DNA of 64,000 bases from Gonapodya prolifera JEL478 (GCA_001574975.1 KQ965733.1:189012-253011), one strand, 5' to 3'. Shown: positions 1-12,472, counted from the first letter of the stretch. Numbers and translations: made by a program. The notes: generated from the letters alone by a model not told the origin.

Positions 1-3000
1 ACGATTCCGTGCGTCAGTCAGAGGCTTCACGACATCGTGGCAATAAGTGAAGAGGAAGACTCTTACGTCGTGCTCGTGAGTGTCTCGGTCGTGACACTGC
101 GTGCGTTGCCACAGGTGTTGCAAAAAAATCGAAACCAGGCGCACGTGAGAAAACAAGTGTCACAAAAACGGGCGTTGGGTCGTCATACCTGGTCGTTGAA
201 GACGTCTCTGACGTTGTAGCGGTGGTCGTAGGTGTCTCTGATGTTGTCGCAGTGGTCTGTGTGAAAGAAATCATTGAGGATTTGAAACTGGGCGGCAGGC
301 GACAACGGCATCACCACAAATCATACTTACAGTTGTTGTGACAGCGAGCCTTCTTTCCACAATGTACCCTTCTACCAAAAGTTCGCTTCCAGGTTGAGGG
401 TCGCACGCAAGGTCGTTCAGACTGCCGTCGTTATTGTACCTTCAAGAAATCGTTCACTTGTTATCCCAAGAAGCCTGGCAAACGTGGAGCTCCAAACGGT
501 CCGAAAGGAAACTCACATGATGACACACTGCTCCACTCCATTGACGTTGTTGGGCTCGTTCGGAGTGAAGACAACCGCCGCATACGTGCTGTTCCAAACA
601 ACCTCACTGACGGCATAGCTTGCGGAAGAGAAGAATGATCGATCTCCCTAATGGTACCACAGGTGTTATTTTGGACGGTCAAAATTTCTCTCTCTGGAAA
701 CGTGCTGAACTAGCAAGAAACCCACACTTTGCCCGACGCTGTCAATGCCAACCCAGGAACTGCCCAACAAAAGCAGAGGCTTGAAATAAATTCACTGACG
801 CACGGATGGTCTACTCACATAATGCTCATGTCTGAGATGACGCTAAACACAGCCGCTTGGTCGGCAGGGGACTGTATTCTGACGAGTTCCGCCTTGGAGT
901 TTTGGTATAAAAATTGAAATGAATACCAGCACAAGTAATGCCAAGCAAGCGACTGGCAGCAAACCTGATATATCAACGCCGCATTTGCAACCGCCTCAAA
1001 CCAATTGAGAGTCGCTGGTGCTCGCACAAATCTCACAGCTCTGCCGTTGACGATTGTGAAACCATTTGTAGCAGCATCGGAGGGAGTACTTTTGCAATAA
1101 AATGGGTTGGTAGGTCAGTTAAAGACTAATGACTTTGAGCCCAAGCGCATAATACTGCATACATGTATTCAGCAGGAGGGACGATCCCAATTTGGGAGCC
1201 TCCGGTTTCTGCAAGTGTGGCCGTGCATATGCTTCCGTTGGTTGAAACTGTGCCGCCACGCGCAAGGCACCACGCTGAAGTCACACCACCACTAACTGTT
1301 GCGGTGGTAGGGGTCGCAGATGTGGTGGTGTAAGTGGTGCTTTTACTTCAAGATCCATTGGTGAGGGGGAAAGACGCAAGCAGGCGCCCAAACATCCAAT
1401 CAGCTCTTTCTTCTTTACTCCTTGGAAAAACGCGAGAGCTCCCACCTGGTCGTCGACGATGTCAGTGTCTGGGTTTCCGTGGTGGTTTCTGTGGAAGTTT
1501 GAGTCTCGGTGGACGTTGGTGTCTCGGTGACACTGCGTGCAACGCCAAAAGTGTTGCAAGAGATCGAAACCAGGTGCATGTGTGAACACAAGTGCCACAA
1601 AAATGGCCGCTAGGTCACCATACCTGGTCGTTGAAGACGTCTGCGTCATCGTGGTCTCGCTACGGGGTATGTCAACACATGCAAACGGCAGGCCATGAGA
1701 GATTTCGCGTGAGTCAGTCAGGGACCTCACGACATCAAACTCGCGTGGCAACAAGCGGAGAGTAAGATTCTTACGTTGTGCTCGCGGATGTCTCGGTCGT
1801 GACACTGCGTGCGTTGCCACAAGCGTCGCAAAGGTAATCGGAACACCGAAAATTGTAAGGCGCGGATTAAAGAGTTGAGTGACAGTAAGAAAACATATGC
1901 GAGAGAAAGGGGGGCCGTTAAGTCCGTACCCGGTCGTTGAACTTCTCTGCGTCGTCTCGGTCGTTGCGGTCGCTCTGTACCCATTGACGTCATGTGATAG
2001 AATTCGCGCAAAGTTTGGTCAGTCCCAGTCTTGCACGCACGTCACACTCCCCCAGTCACCACCACGCTCTAAAATTATCTCACGTCGTGGTGGTGGATGT
2101 CCACGTCGTCGTGGTTGTCTCCGGGGGAGGAGGAGGAGCGAGCCGCCGCTCGGCAAAATAGGCTGTCCCGTAGCCTTGAAACGTTAAGACGTCAATATCA
2201 GTGCAGGCGTAGTCGTTCAGATCGCCGGCGGGGTACCTGGATGCGGAAGGAAAAGGTCACGCCAGCGGCCGGCAGGGAGGAGGTACGTTGTGGGTAGAGA
2301 GAAAGTGAAGAACAATGGACACGACTGGAGCGCGTTTTTCCGGGTAGGATCACTCGCCTCCGGCGGACGCCTCGGTGAGTACTTCCCACTTAGGCCTCTT
2401 AGGCCTCGACTGCCCCCCGCCCCCCTCCTCTCTCCTCCCAGCGCCCACATTAAAAAAAAAAGAAAAGACGTACAATTGGAGACATTGCTCATCACCCCCC
2501 GAGTTGCTTGGTTCCCCGACGTCGAAAGACAGGTCTTGGGTATTGACGGACACGGTGGCGGCGTAGCTTGCCGAAAGGTAGTAAGGCTGGTTTCCCTGGA
2601 AGTGGAGGTGCGTGATTGTAATGAGTGCGAGGGGCCGTGGGTGGGTGAGAACACGCAAAGGCAAACAAGCGAACTGACTGGCTGTCCGACGCTATCTAAC
2701 CCGATCCAAGCGACGCTATAAAGAAACGTGTATGGGAGAAGGAGAACAAGAAAAGAAAGCTTTGGAACATGATGATGGATGTGGGAATCGAAATACGGCA
2801 GCCGGCATTCTCGCAGGTGTTTTTGGACTGCACGCGACCGTAACAACGGGAATGTAAAAATGATTTGAAACGCACTTGTCCGATTGGATAAAGGTCGGCT
2901 GCTCAGAGGCTGACTTGATTCCAAGGAGCTCGGCCTGGGAGGGAGGGAAGGAGGGAGGAAGAAGGGAAAGGGGGAAGTGGGGTTCAGTGGTTCTTTATTC

Positions 3001-3497
3001 AGGTAGAAGAGTGCAGAGTGAAAAGTGCAGCTTGATAGGGGACACAGACCTGGTGGTTCACAGACGCGTCGGCGACGGCTTGGAGCCATGTCATGTTGGG
3101 TGCGAGGAAGAGTTTGTACGCTCGGTTGTTGGGGGCGTCAATCGTCCAGCCGTTCGCAGTGGCGTCGGCGGTGGTTCTATAGAGGAGGAGTGTGTGAGTG
3201 TGTGTGAGTGTGTGTGAGCGTGAGGCACTTTTGTGGGCGTTACATTAGGTGACCGGGTGGCACAACGGCAACCTGAGAGCTGCCAGTTTTTGGAAAAGTA
3301 ATCGTGCACAGCGGAGAGTTGCCCGCCGAAAGCGATCCCCCGCGAGCAGTGCACCATGATGCGGTGACTCCGCCGTTTAGGAGTGCTCCAAGAGAAGGAG
3401 ACGGAGTGGAGGCTAGGATCGCGAGAAGCAGCAGCGATGGGGAGACCAGCAAGGACGAGAGGGAGGATGAGAGGGATCGGAGGGAGAGCGAGGGCAT
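1..3497 (-). CDS. Secreted protein with two C-type lectin domains and a Thr-rich stalk (3' end outside window)
   Basis: I assembled 18 exons by GT-AG borders and phase: 3244-3497, 3050-3176, 2876-2934, 2679-2715, 2474-2595, 2084-2236, 1930-1974, 1775-1804, 1624-1659, 1446-1532, 1163-1345, 965-1088, 819-892, 726-759, 517-647, 331-439, 189-256 and 67-96. The first exon starts with ATG at 3497 and encodes a Ser/Leu-rich signal peptide. Two homologous modules follow, each spread over six matching exons with the same intron phases: domain 1 at 2084-3420 and domain 2 at 331-1310. C-type lectin landmarks are WIGLDSVG / WVGIDSVG, the EPS or EPN sugar-binding motif followed by EQC, and an LND motif in place of WND before the next Cys. 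Between and after the domains lies a Thr/Ser/Glu stalk coded by tiny exons. The family predicts Ca2+-dependent carbohydrate binding outside the cell. The stop codon lies beyond base 1. Confidence 0.85.
67..256 (-). repeat. Duplicated stalk exon-intron unit, copy 3
   Basis: Exon 189-256, a 92-nt intron (97-188) and exon 67-96 match the units at 1446-1974 in both exon and intron sequence. The intron after exon 67-96 also resembles the one after exon 1775-1804, so the copied block was probably larger and continues past the left edge. Confidence 0.8.
1446..1974 (-). repeat. Duplicated stalk exon-intron units, copies 1 and 2
   Basis: Two consecutive units, exon 1930-1974 plus intron plus exon 1775-1804, and exon 1624-1659 plus intron plus exon 1446-1532, share the same design. 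The first exon ends near TCAACGACC at a phase-2 donor. A similar intron then ends in a CACGCAG acceptor, and the next exon opens with TGTCAC. Similarity extends through the introns, so whole exon-intron blocks were copied. A third copy lies at 67-256. Confidence 0.8.
2345..2412 (-). repeat. Dispersed GC-rich hairpin repeat, copy A (in lectin intron)
   Basis: Read on the minus strand this stretch carries GAGGCCTAAG, an ACCGAGG block and CCGCCGGAGGCGAGTGATC. The same blocks occur at 32155-32280 and 44996-45366. It lies wholly inside an intron of the lectin gene. Confidence 0.65.
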
Positions 3498-4061
3498 CTG
3501 TGGGGAGTGGTTCGAGGACGAGTCGGATTTGGAATGGCATGTATCGGCAATGTAGTATATTGAAGGGATATATATTGGAGCGATCTGGAGAGAGGCGAGG
3601 GGGACAGGAGGGCAGACGAGAGGAGACGCGATGACATCCATGTGCGAGGCCAAAATGCAGAGGGTGCATAGAGTGTGGGAAGGGGAGTTCGGCCAACTCA
3701 GTTTGCCCCTCGTTGCTGTGGACATCTTCTCACATCCAAAGGATTGTTTGTTTTTCACCCTCGTCCTTCATTTCTCATGTCGGTCCCTGAGGCCATGAAT
3801 TTTTCGCGGCGAAACTCTTTCGATGGCGGAGTTGTAGTGGTGAGTCAATAGTTCAATACCAACGGATGCATATACACGGAATCGCATGATAACGATGTTA
3901 TGCAGGTGACCATGCTCAGTCAGACCATGACGAGCCTAAGGCAAGGCTCATGTTGCTTTGGGAGTTACAACTTACAAATGTGTGGTTTTGGCGGTCGGAA
4001 CGTGACGAGGATTCCTCCAAAGCACAGCACTAACAAAATAGTAAACATGACCGAAGAGCAA
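3498..4061. other. Intergenic, no gene seen
   Basis: This is the 5' flank of the lectin gene. I see no open frame with family features on either strand and no clear repeat. Confidence 0.4.
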
Positions 4062-5015
4062 TCAATCACCCACCTGAACACCACGCAGCCTGTGTGTTCT
4101 GCACATGTCGCGTCGCCACCCAAACAACCGCACTATACGGGCCACCTTAAACACACTCCCGCCACGCGCATTCGCATCCGCACCACGATCCAACCATAAA
4201 GTCACCGCACCGGCCTTCCCACTCTCCGCGGCCGCAATGAGCGCCGCGTCGTCACCTTGGCGAATGTCCACCAGCAGTCCGGGCAGTCAACTTGTGTACA
4301 TGCACGAGGCCGTCCAGCACGTTGACGCGGTCCTGGAAGGAAGTGATGGGCAGCAGGCGCCGCGCGGCGAGCTGGGCTGTGCCTGGGGTGCCGAACCCGA
4401 GAAGTACGCTCGCGAGTGGGGCAGTGAGGCCCTCACGCAGCACGGCGGTCCAGAATGCGTTCGTGGTGATCATGCCGACGTCTTTCGCGAGGATAGAGCA
4501 GGATCAATTTGACAGCCCCCATGTGCCCGACGCGTACGGCGGTGTGGAGGAGGGACGTGGGGTCGATCCGGATCGTGCTCGAGGGGTGCAGGTCCCGGAG
4601 GACGCCCATATTGGACCGCGACGGCGGCGCCGTGATCAAGCAGAATCCAGACTGAGTCGGCGTGGCTCTCTGTGCAGGCAGTGCTGAGAGCGGCACACAG
4701 CGCGTCCGTGGTGAAGGCAGCGAGACCCAGGTCGGCGTTGGGGTAGCGGTCGAGCAGGGCTCGCCGAGGGTCCACGCAGGTTCGTTCTGCTACGAGAATG
4801 AGGAGGTCACGGTCGACGTGTTTGGGCGAGGCCGACGCAATGGGCAAGGGTGTCTGGATCATCCCGACGGGACAGTGCTGGACTGCCATGCGCAGGACAA
4901 GGAGTACACCGCCTCCACCTCCGCTTTGGGCTTCAGTTTCGGCTTCGGCTTCGGGTCTCGCAACCAAGTTGGACGGCGCAAGCAGTATTTCGACGCGGGA
5001 CGTTTCTCCCTCCAT
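4062..5015 (-). pseudogene. Ankyrin-repeat protein relic with frame breaks
   Basis: Minus-strand translation shows ankyrin-like helices in successive but different frames. About 4620-4690 contains SVWILLDHGA, about 4520-4570 contains LLHTAVRVGHMGAVKLILL, about 4330-4480 contains NAFWTAVLREG, and 4180-4275 contains DDAALIAAAESGKAGAV followed by LDRGADANA. Passing from one to the next needs a one-base shift near 4620, 4500 and 4290. I could not place introns of normal size there. Neighbouring genes of greater length read cleanly, so decay is more likely than poor sequence. The 5' end, possibly up to about 5300, is unclear. A small unconventional gene structure cannot be excluded. Confidence 0.5.
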
Positions 5016-5375
5016 GGGGCGGTGGCAGTCGCACTTTCACGCACGCCGAGGAGTGTGACTGGGCAGTCCAGCGATTGTTTGTCGGTGGGTGGTCGCACAG
5101 AAGATCCACACTGCGAGATCGCCGCGAGACGCTTCTGCAGGAAGGGCGAGAGCAGGTGAGCGAAAGTGGCGAAGGGCTCTGTCTAAAATTGAGGCTGACT
5201 GTCCGACGACATTGCAGAGGAATAATTTGAGCGGGAACGCGAGTCTGTTTTGCAGCAGAATGCGCCAACGCCGGCGATCAGCGGGAAGATGTGAGGGCTG
5301 CGGACGCTGCTCATTGCGGCCACAGCAACCCTCGACGATTTACGACGATTTACGACGCTGCAGTCCTGTCCCACC

Positions 5376-7655
5376 ATGCAGACACACGACGCGCACTCAG
5401 TCCCGCTGCCGGTGCGTGGCTATCGACTCACCCACTCACCCACTCTCTCACTACTCTCACTCTCACTCATCCCCCCGTCTCAACCCCACACACTCCTCGC
5501 TCTCCCTCATCTTCCCAACGTCTAGGACGAACTCATCCAAGTTATTCTCTTTTTCCTGCACCCAATTGAAAACCGACACGCTCTCCGCTCCGTCGCTCTC
5601 TCCTCTCGCAGACTCTCCCGCCTCGCGCTCCCCGTGCTCTGGCGCGCGCTGCCCCCATTGGACTCGCTCAGACTCGCCAGATTCATTCAATTCACTACAA
5701 TGCACCCCTCATATCGCGAACGAACGTCGGGTCCTCGTGGATCCGAGTCTCCATCTGCGTCAAAGTCTGTCAGAAACAAGCACCCGTTCTCATTCATCAA
5801 GGCCGTGTCGCTCGTGGGGCTCTTTGACCAATCTCACGTTCCTTATTTGGCAAAACTCGTCAAGGTGTTCCGCGTCTTCGACGTCCGGCTCGAATCACTC
5901 GACCTTTCCACCGCACTCAACCTGTCGTTCCTGAGCTGGGGCAACACGCAGCACAAGGCCCTCGAGGCGTTTGTGTGGGCGTGTTGGTCCGCTGGGTGGC
6001 CTCTCAGATCCGCCCTCGACTTCCAAGCCCACTCTGCCACCTCCGCACCACCCAACGGCTTGCCCACCCCTTGCCTCAAAACTCTTCTTCTCCCCCTATC
6101 CGGATCCCTGCCATCTCTCACCTGGCTCCGCGCGCTGGCCGTCTCCATCCAAGTGCGATACAAAGACGCCGCGTCCACTCACCAGCCATTGCCATCATCT
6201 CTCGACTCCTCCACCCCCACAAACGCCACCACACCACTGCCACCGTCGCTGCACCACCAATCCCTTTTCGCCACCCTCACCATGCTCTCCATCCCTTGCG
6301 ACCTGAGCACCACAAGCACCACCTCCGCAACCGCTCTCCTGGCCCTTCTCGTTCCCAACCCGGCAAGCTTGCGCCACCTCACACTCATCTTCCACGAATA
6401 CGACCGCGATCCCCACGACGGCGGCACGGGCACCGCGGAAAATGCGCCGCCCGGATCCGAACCCCCCGCCGCCCCACACACCTCCCTTCTCACCTCCCTC
6501 GCCTCCCTCACCCTCGACTTTGGGATCGTCACGCGGTACCCGGCGCGGGACCCCAAACCCATCCGCTTTGCCTGGCGCAGCATATTCAGTCTATTCGCAA
6601 CCTCGCGCAGCGCCCTCACCGTCCTCCGCATACGCAACCTCGCCCTGCGCCTGTCCATCTTCAACCCCATGAACGCCGCGTGGACCCAGGGCGGGGTGCA
6701 GGCGCCCACGATGGTGCCTCTGGAGGATCTGGTCGACTTCGAGGTGCTCAGGACCGTTGCGGGGTCGGTCGTCGAGCTGGATTTGGCAGGGTCCGTCGTG
6801 AGGGCGTCGACCCTGCGGCGGTTGTTTGGGTCCGCTGCCACGCCGACCGCTGGGATGCCCACACCGTCCGCGCCCGCCTCTGCCTCCGCGTCATGGATCG
6901 ACACTGACGACCGCCCAACCGCGCCCCTCGAGGCATCCACGACCCCGCACCTCGCGTTCCCCCGTCTGCACACGCTGCACCTAGACTGCTCGCACACCGC
7001 GTCCCCGTCGGACCTCCCCGACTCGGTGCAGCGGGACATCCTTCACGCCGACCCGGGCGTCGCAGCCCAGTTGCGAAGTCTGCGAGCGCTGGCGGTTTAT
7101 CTCCCCGACCAGCAGATGTGGTACGGTATTGCTGGGTTGCCCGGGGGGGATGGCGGGAGCCAGGGCGGGCTGGGCGCGGATGTTATGGACCTTGCCGCGT
7201 CGGGTGCGGGGGGTGCGGGGCTTGCGGCGGGGGAAGGGACACCGGAGGAGGAGAAGGAGCAGGAGCTGACCCAGGCGCAGACCGAGATCCGGATCCACGT
7301 ACACATGGCCCAACGCGCGTCCCCGCTCTCCCTCGCCGCACAGGCTGCGCAGCTCGCGGCGGTATTCCCCGTTACTGAAGGCGCGCGCAGTCTGGTACGG
7401 CGGTGCACGTTGCACGTGGCCCGGCCCGTGCGGCTGGACGCCGTGGGGCTGCTTCGGGAGGCCCTGGAGCACTTCCCGCGGTGCGAGGCCGTGGCGGTTG
7501 TGGAGGAGGAAGGCAGGGGTGTTGGGTGGACGGGCGAGAGCACGTTGAGGAACGTTGTGCGGGCAAGGTGCCCCGACGCGGAGATGGAGAGTGTCGGGGG
7601 GTCCGAGGGGTATGTGTTTGGCAGGGAGCAGATGGAGAGGTTGGTCAGGGCTTAG
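5376..7655 (+). CDS. F-box protein
   Basis: Two exons, 5376-5411 and 5526-7655, encode about 721 residues. The intron splits the F-box, so the spliced N-terminus reads LP-DELIQVILFFL followed by the HALRSVALSSRRLSRLALPVLWR segment, a textbook F-box at residues 11-50. F-box proteins join substrates to SCF-type ubiquitin ligases through Skp1. The rest is Leu-rich and irregular, as in many fungal F-box proteins with degenerate leucine-rich repeats, and contains a Gly/Ala/Glu-rich insert near 7140-7270. The substrate cannot be inferred. GC content is higher than in neighbours. Confidence 0.8.
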
Positions 7656-7859
7656 TTGTGGTGGGGTCGAGTGGCATGTGGAGGTACGGAAGTGGAAGAT
7701 CATTGTTTTGAATTAGCGTGCATGTTAATTGATGTTATTTGCAAGAGGGCGTATGCTATTTTCATTGGGAAGCCTTGGCGAGTGGGAGATGCACTCAATA
7801 CAAACAGTCCGTCATGTGGCCACGGCTGCCGATTACTTCCTTTCCATCACGAGACACCG

Positions 7860-10800
7860 ATGTCGGGTTCCATCCTTGAGAACCTGCAACGACTCCAACG
7901 GTAATTCATTGATGCCAGACTTCCACGGTGGATTCCTTCCTCACCCGTCCTCGTGAACCCCCTGGGTAGAGACCAAACTCAAATCCGAAACATTTGCATC
8001 CTCGCGCACGTCGACCATGGCAAGACGACCCTCTCGGACCGCCTCATTGCCACAAACGGCATCATCTCGACCAAGCTGGCGGGGAAAATACGGTACCTGG
8101 ACTCGCGGGAGGATGAACAAATCCGAGGTATCACAATGAAATCGTCCGGCATATCCCTCTATTTCAAGGTCGTGTCTGGCGGGGCTGCACAGCAGACACA
8201 GGCACAGCGTGCACAGGACGCCGCGGATGGCGGGGCAGCTTCTCCTCCTGGCCAATCGCCCACCTCGGACCTCAACACCCCCCATCCCACCGCCCGCGAC
8301 TACATCATCAACCTCATCGACTCTCCAGGCCACGTGGATTTCTCAAGCGAGGTCAGCACCGCGTCGCGACTGTGTGACGGTGCGCTCGTCCTTGTTGACG
8401 TCGTGGAGGGTGTTCAGACACAGGTACGAGTACCCCGTTTGGTGCTTGCAGGCCGTCTCGCATTCGTGGTAACGCCGCGCCAAGACGTACACTGTGCTCC
8501 GCCAAGCCTGGGAGGAGAACCTCCGTCCCATTCTCGTGCTGAACAAGATCGACAGGCTCGTCACAGAGCTCAGAATGACAACCATGGAGGCCCACGCGCG
8601 CTTAGCGCAGATCGTGGAGCGGGTCAACGCCATTGTGGGAGGGTTGTTTGCCGGAGAGAAACAGAAGAAAATCAATAGGATGGCCGAGGGGGACCAGACC
8701 TCCCCTGTCGCGGAAGGTCGGGATCGTGTGCCGGTCGAAGGGCAAGAGTCCCGTTCCGCGAAAGAAAACATGGATGATGAGTACGTCGAGGACGAGGAGG
8801 AGGAAGATGCGGACCTGTATTTCGCTCCGGAGCAGGGAAACGTGATCTTCGCCAGCGCGGGGGATGGGTGGGCTTTCCGGTGGGTTCACACTGTTGTTGG
8901 TCTTGTTCCTGTATCCACGATGATAAGCCACTGCCCTTGCTAGACTCTCTCACTTCGCTCATTTGTACGCTACACGCTTGAAGATAAACGAAAGACATCT
9001 CCTGCGGCATTTGTGGGGTGACTATTACTTGGACCCCAAGTCACGAAGGGTTCTGGCTACAAAGCATTTGAAGGGGCGGCAGCTCAAGACTATGTTTGCA
9101 CAGTTTGTGTTGGATAACATTTGGGCGATTTACGAGGCAGTTATGATAAGTCAGTGAGTTTGAAAAGACTCATTGATTTATAATGTGCTATTGGTGGTGA
9201 CCTGTCGGCACATCTCAAGTGATAGGGAACGCATAACGAAAATCGCAACTTCTTTGGGTCTCAAGCTTCTTCCCCGAGACCTCTCCTCCAAAGACCACCG
9301 GTCGCTCGTGCAGACCATGTTTTTGCAATGGCTTCCCCTGTCGTCTGCCGTCCTTCTCGCAGCTGTGGAGTTGGTTCCCGACCCACGAACTGCTCAACGC
9401 CTTCGAATGGCTGGCATTCTTGGTATGATTACAGGTTCAACGAACACAGCTCTCATGTCGTACGGCATGAAGGGTAGGGAAGTGGAATTCCCACCGCTAC
9501 CCGACGATACGTCCCAAGTAGAGCGGTCAATTTGCGATTGCAAAGACGGTGCCGATGTTCCAGTGGTTGCATACGTCAGCAAAATGTTCCATGTGCCCAA
9601 GAATCTCATCGTGGAAGGAAAACAGGCGGTGGATGCCGCCGCAGATCTGCGAGAGCGGAGGAGAGAGGTTGCGCGGAGGCGTGAGATGGAGCAGAGAGCG
9701 GAGTCTGGGGATGCTTCTTATGTCGAAGACCCTCTTGCGACTAAGACGACGACTGAACCTCAAGAAGATGCAGTGATTGCGTTTGCTCGGGTGTTCTCTG
9801 GCACACTGCGTCCTGGGCAGGAGATTTATGTTTTGAGTCCGAAGTACGACCCGAGGAAACCCAACACGTCGCATTACGTACGAGTGACTATATCGGCTCT
9901 TTATTTGATGATGGGACGTGAGCTGCAAGAGCTGGATAGCGTACCCGCCGGGAACATTTGCGGGATTGCTGGTTTGGAGGGCCACGTGATAAAGACCGCG
10001 ACCTTGTCTTCCAGTCTGGACTGTCCAAGTTTCGGTCAACTAAAAATTGCGGCTCAGCCAATCTTGCGAGTCGCGGTCGAGCCAGCTGTTCCAGGGAAAG
10101 ATTCGATGGCGAAGCTTGAAGAGGGATTGAAGATGCTCAATCAGTCGGATCCCGTCATCGAAGTTGTGGTGCAAGAAACGGGCGAGAACGTTATAGTTGC
10201 AGCGGGGGAGCTTCATTTGGAGGTAACGTATGCGATCGTTGTTTTGAAACCGGCGGTTTGGAAATCCTGCCGAATTGTATAAAGCGGTGCTTGAAAGACC
10301 TCCGGGAACGATACGCAAGGATTCCAATACGTGCCAGTGCACCGATCGTTCCCTTTCGCGAGACGATATCGAACCAACCTGCCGTCCAATATGGCATCCA
10401 ATCTACACGCGATGAAGCGACTGGTCAAGGTTTGTTGAAGAGAGACGGCATCCTATAGTTTTCTTTCACTGAATGAGATATTTTGTAGGGATGGACGAAG
10501 CCAAACTTGATGAACGCACTTCAAGTGGCAATGATATCGATGACATTCCCTTGACACGACGAGGACCGCACGTAGAACGAGAGCCAACCGCCCCTTTACC
10601 GCAAGGCACTGTTCTTACTTCTTCATCTAACCGCCAGTTTTTTGTCCGAGTACGATGTGTCCCATTACCGCAGAACGTAACCGACTTTTTGGCAGAGAAC
10701 GGATCGAGCATAAGAGCAGTTGTTGAGGGGCGAAGTACAAGGCGAGCGAAGTCACATACAGATAGAGATTCCACAGGAAAGGATAATCTTGACGAGATCA

Positions 10801-12267
10801 GCGCTGAGTTTATGAAGTCTCTGAGGAAGGAATGGTGGGATGCATACAAGAATAGCAGTATCTCTGTCGAATATGGTGAGGAGGCATGGATGAGTTTAGT
10901 AGACTCTCTTTGGTCTTTTGGACCGAGGAAATGGGGCTCAAATATGCTAGTAAATGGAGTAAAGGGATTTCGACGACCTCCGTAAGTCACGTGTTTTAGT
11001 GTCCCGTAAGTCTTTTTTAACCCATCAAACCTAAAGTTGGGGTGCGACCTCGAACTCCGCGGCCAATGGTAAACGTTCCAAAGCGACCCCAGTGACTGAA
11101 ACTGACGTTTCATCACCACTAAGTGAACCTCATTTGGCCTCGCAAAATAATTTCACCAGTGTCGCCCACCCGAAAGTGGAAATTGTGGACACGGAAGTTG
11201 CACTTTCGGAAGTACCAGCATCCGAATCAAGTTTTGACCCTGCTATCGAGATTGCAAGTGGAGATGTAGACCGGTCGCAAGATGCCCTGAATCGAAATGA
11301 CGCTCGGGTATTCGAAGGAAACATTGAAACGGGTTTCCAGCTGGCAACTTTGAATGGTCCACTATGTGCCGAACCGCTGACTGGTTGCTGCTTTATCCTT
11401 GAGGAAGTGAAGGTTTTGTCACCCGACAAGGATGGAGAAGGTAAGCAACTGTTCACAGTGGAAATGTAGTGCATGAGACATCATACGGCATCCCTGCATA
11501 GAGAACCCTACCCAGAAAACGTCTTTGGCGGGCCATGTTATATCAACTGTTAAGGAAGCGTGCCGAAGTTCCTTTCTACAATGGTCTCCACGACTCGCAT
11601 TGGCAATGTACTCATGCGAAATACAGGCCGATGGTAAGATAAAACGAAATTGCTTCGCTTCATAAAGTTATCTCAAATAAATCTTTCTTTGACCCTTCAG
11701 CGGAGGTTCTTGGCAAGGTTTATGCAGTAATTGCAAAACGGCGAGGACGGATTCTATCAGAAGAACTCCAGGAAGGGACCAGCTCTGAACTTTTTACAAT
11801 CAAAGCAGTGCTTCCGATTGTGGAAAGTTTTGGTTTTGCTGATGGTAAGCGTGTGTTAGAGAATGCTCTACGTAAAATTTATTTCTCCTGGGCTCACAGA
11901 TCTAAGGAAGCGAACGTCAGGAGCTGCGAATCCACAGTTGATTTTCAGCGGGTAAGTTCCAAATTGCTTTCACAGTCTCTGCTTCTTTCTGAAGTTGCCA
12001 TGGTGGGCATAGATATGAGGTTCTGGACCAAGACCCGTTCTGGGTTCCAACCACCGAGGAAGAACTCGAGGACTTGGGTGAGAAAGCTGATCGTGAAAAT
12101 CTCGCCAGGCGGTACATGGATAGTGTGCGTTCGCGGAAGGTAAATAGTTTTATTTTCGCGTTCCTTCACGTACCAATCACACTGGACCCCTTTTCATTCA
12201 GGGAATGTTTGTTGAACGTAAAATAGTAGCAAATCCAGACAAACAGAAGACTCACAAACAGAAATAA
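7860..12267 (+). CDS. EFL1: Elongation factor-like GTPase 1 (60S ribosome maturation)
   Basis: Thirteen exons (7860-7900, 7970-8423, 8485-8879, 8944-9153, 9220-10222, 10285-10429, 10489-10981, 11037-11440, 11502-11633, 11701-11844, 11900-11951, 12013-12139, 12202-12267) give about 1,221 residues, near the family length. The N-terminus has the P-loop AHVDHGKTT (residues 26-34), an effector region with [22 protein letters not shown] and NKID. Family C-terminal signatures include [23 protein letters not shown] and [20 protein letters not shown]1 (yeast Ria1) works with SBDS to evict eIF6 from 60S subunits in the cytoplasm. A low-complexity Ala/Gln insert sits before DSPGHVDF, and an acidic one at about 8760-8830. 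The start was chosen because splicing a 13-codon first exon restores the usual N-terminus; the main exon has no in-frame ATG. Confidence 0.96.
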
Positions 12268-12472
12268 ACGTTCATCTTATTCTTATTTGGAGTGACCAAA
12301 GTATTCCCTTCCACTTCGTCGGTTTGATTTGAGCGATGGCCGCTACAGACCCTCATCTCGACCAATCGTCCCTCATCACAAAACTTTTGGGTATATAGCT
12401 CGCTTGTGTCCTTTTGCCCTTGTCTTAAATTGATTGCAATGTCTGAAATGAAGAGGGAGAGCACGATGGACA

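Noticed and set aside
67-1974. CRISPR-like or satellite array
   Set aside because: Repeat units are exon-intron blocks of a protein stalk with splice signals, irregular spacing and coding phase.
2217-3089. 290-residue minus-strand open frame
   Set aside because: It runs through the introns of the lectin gene in another frame and shows no family features, while the spliced reading gives a clear lectin domain.
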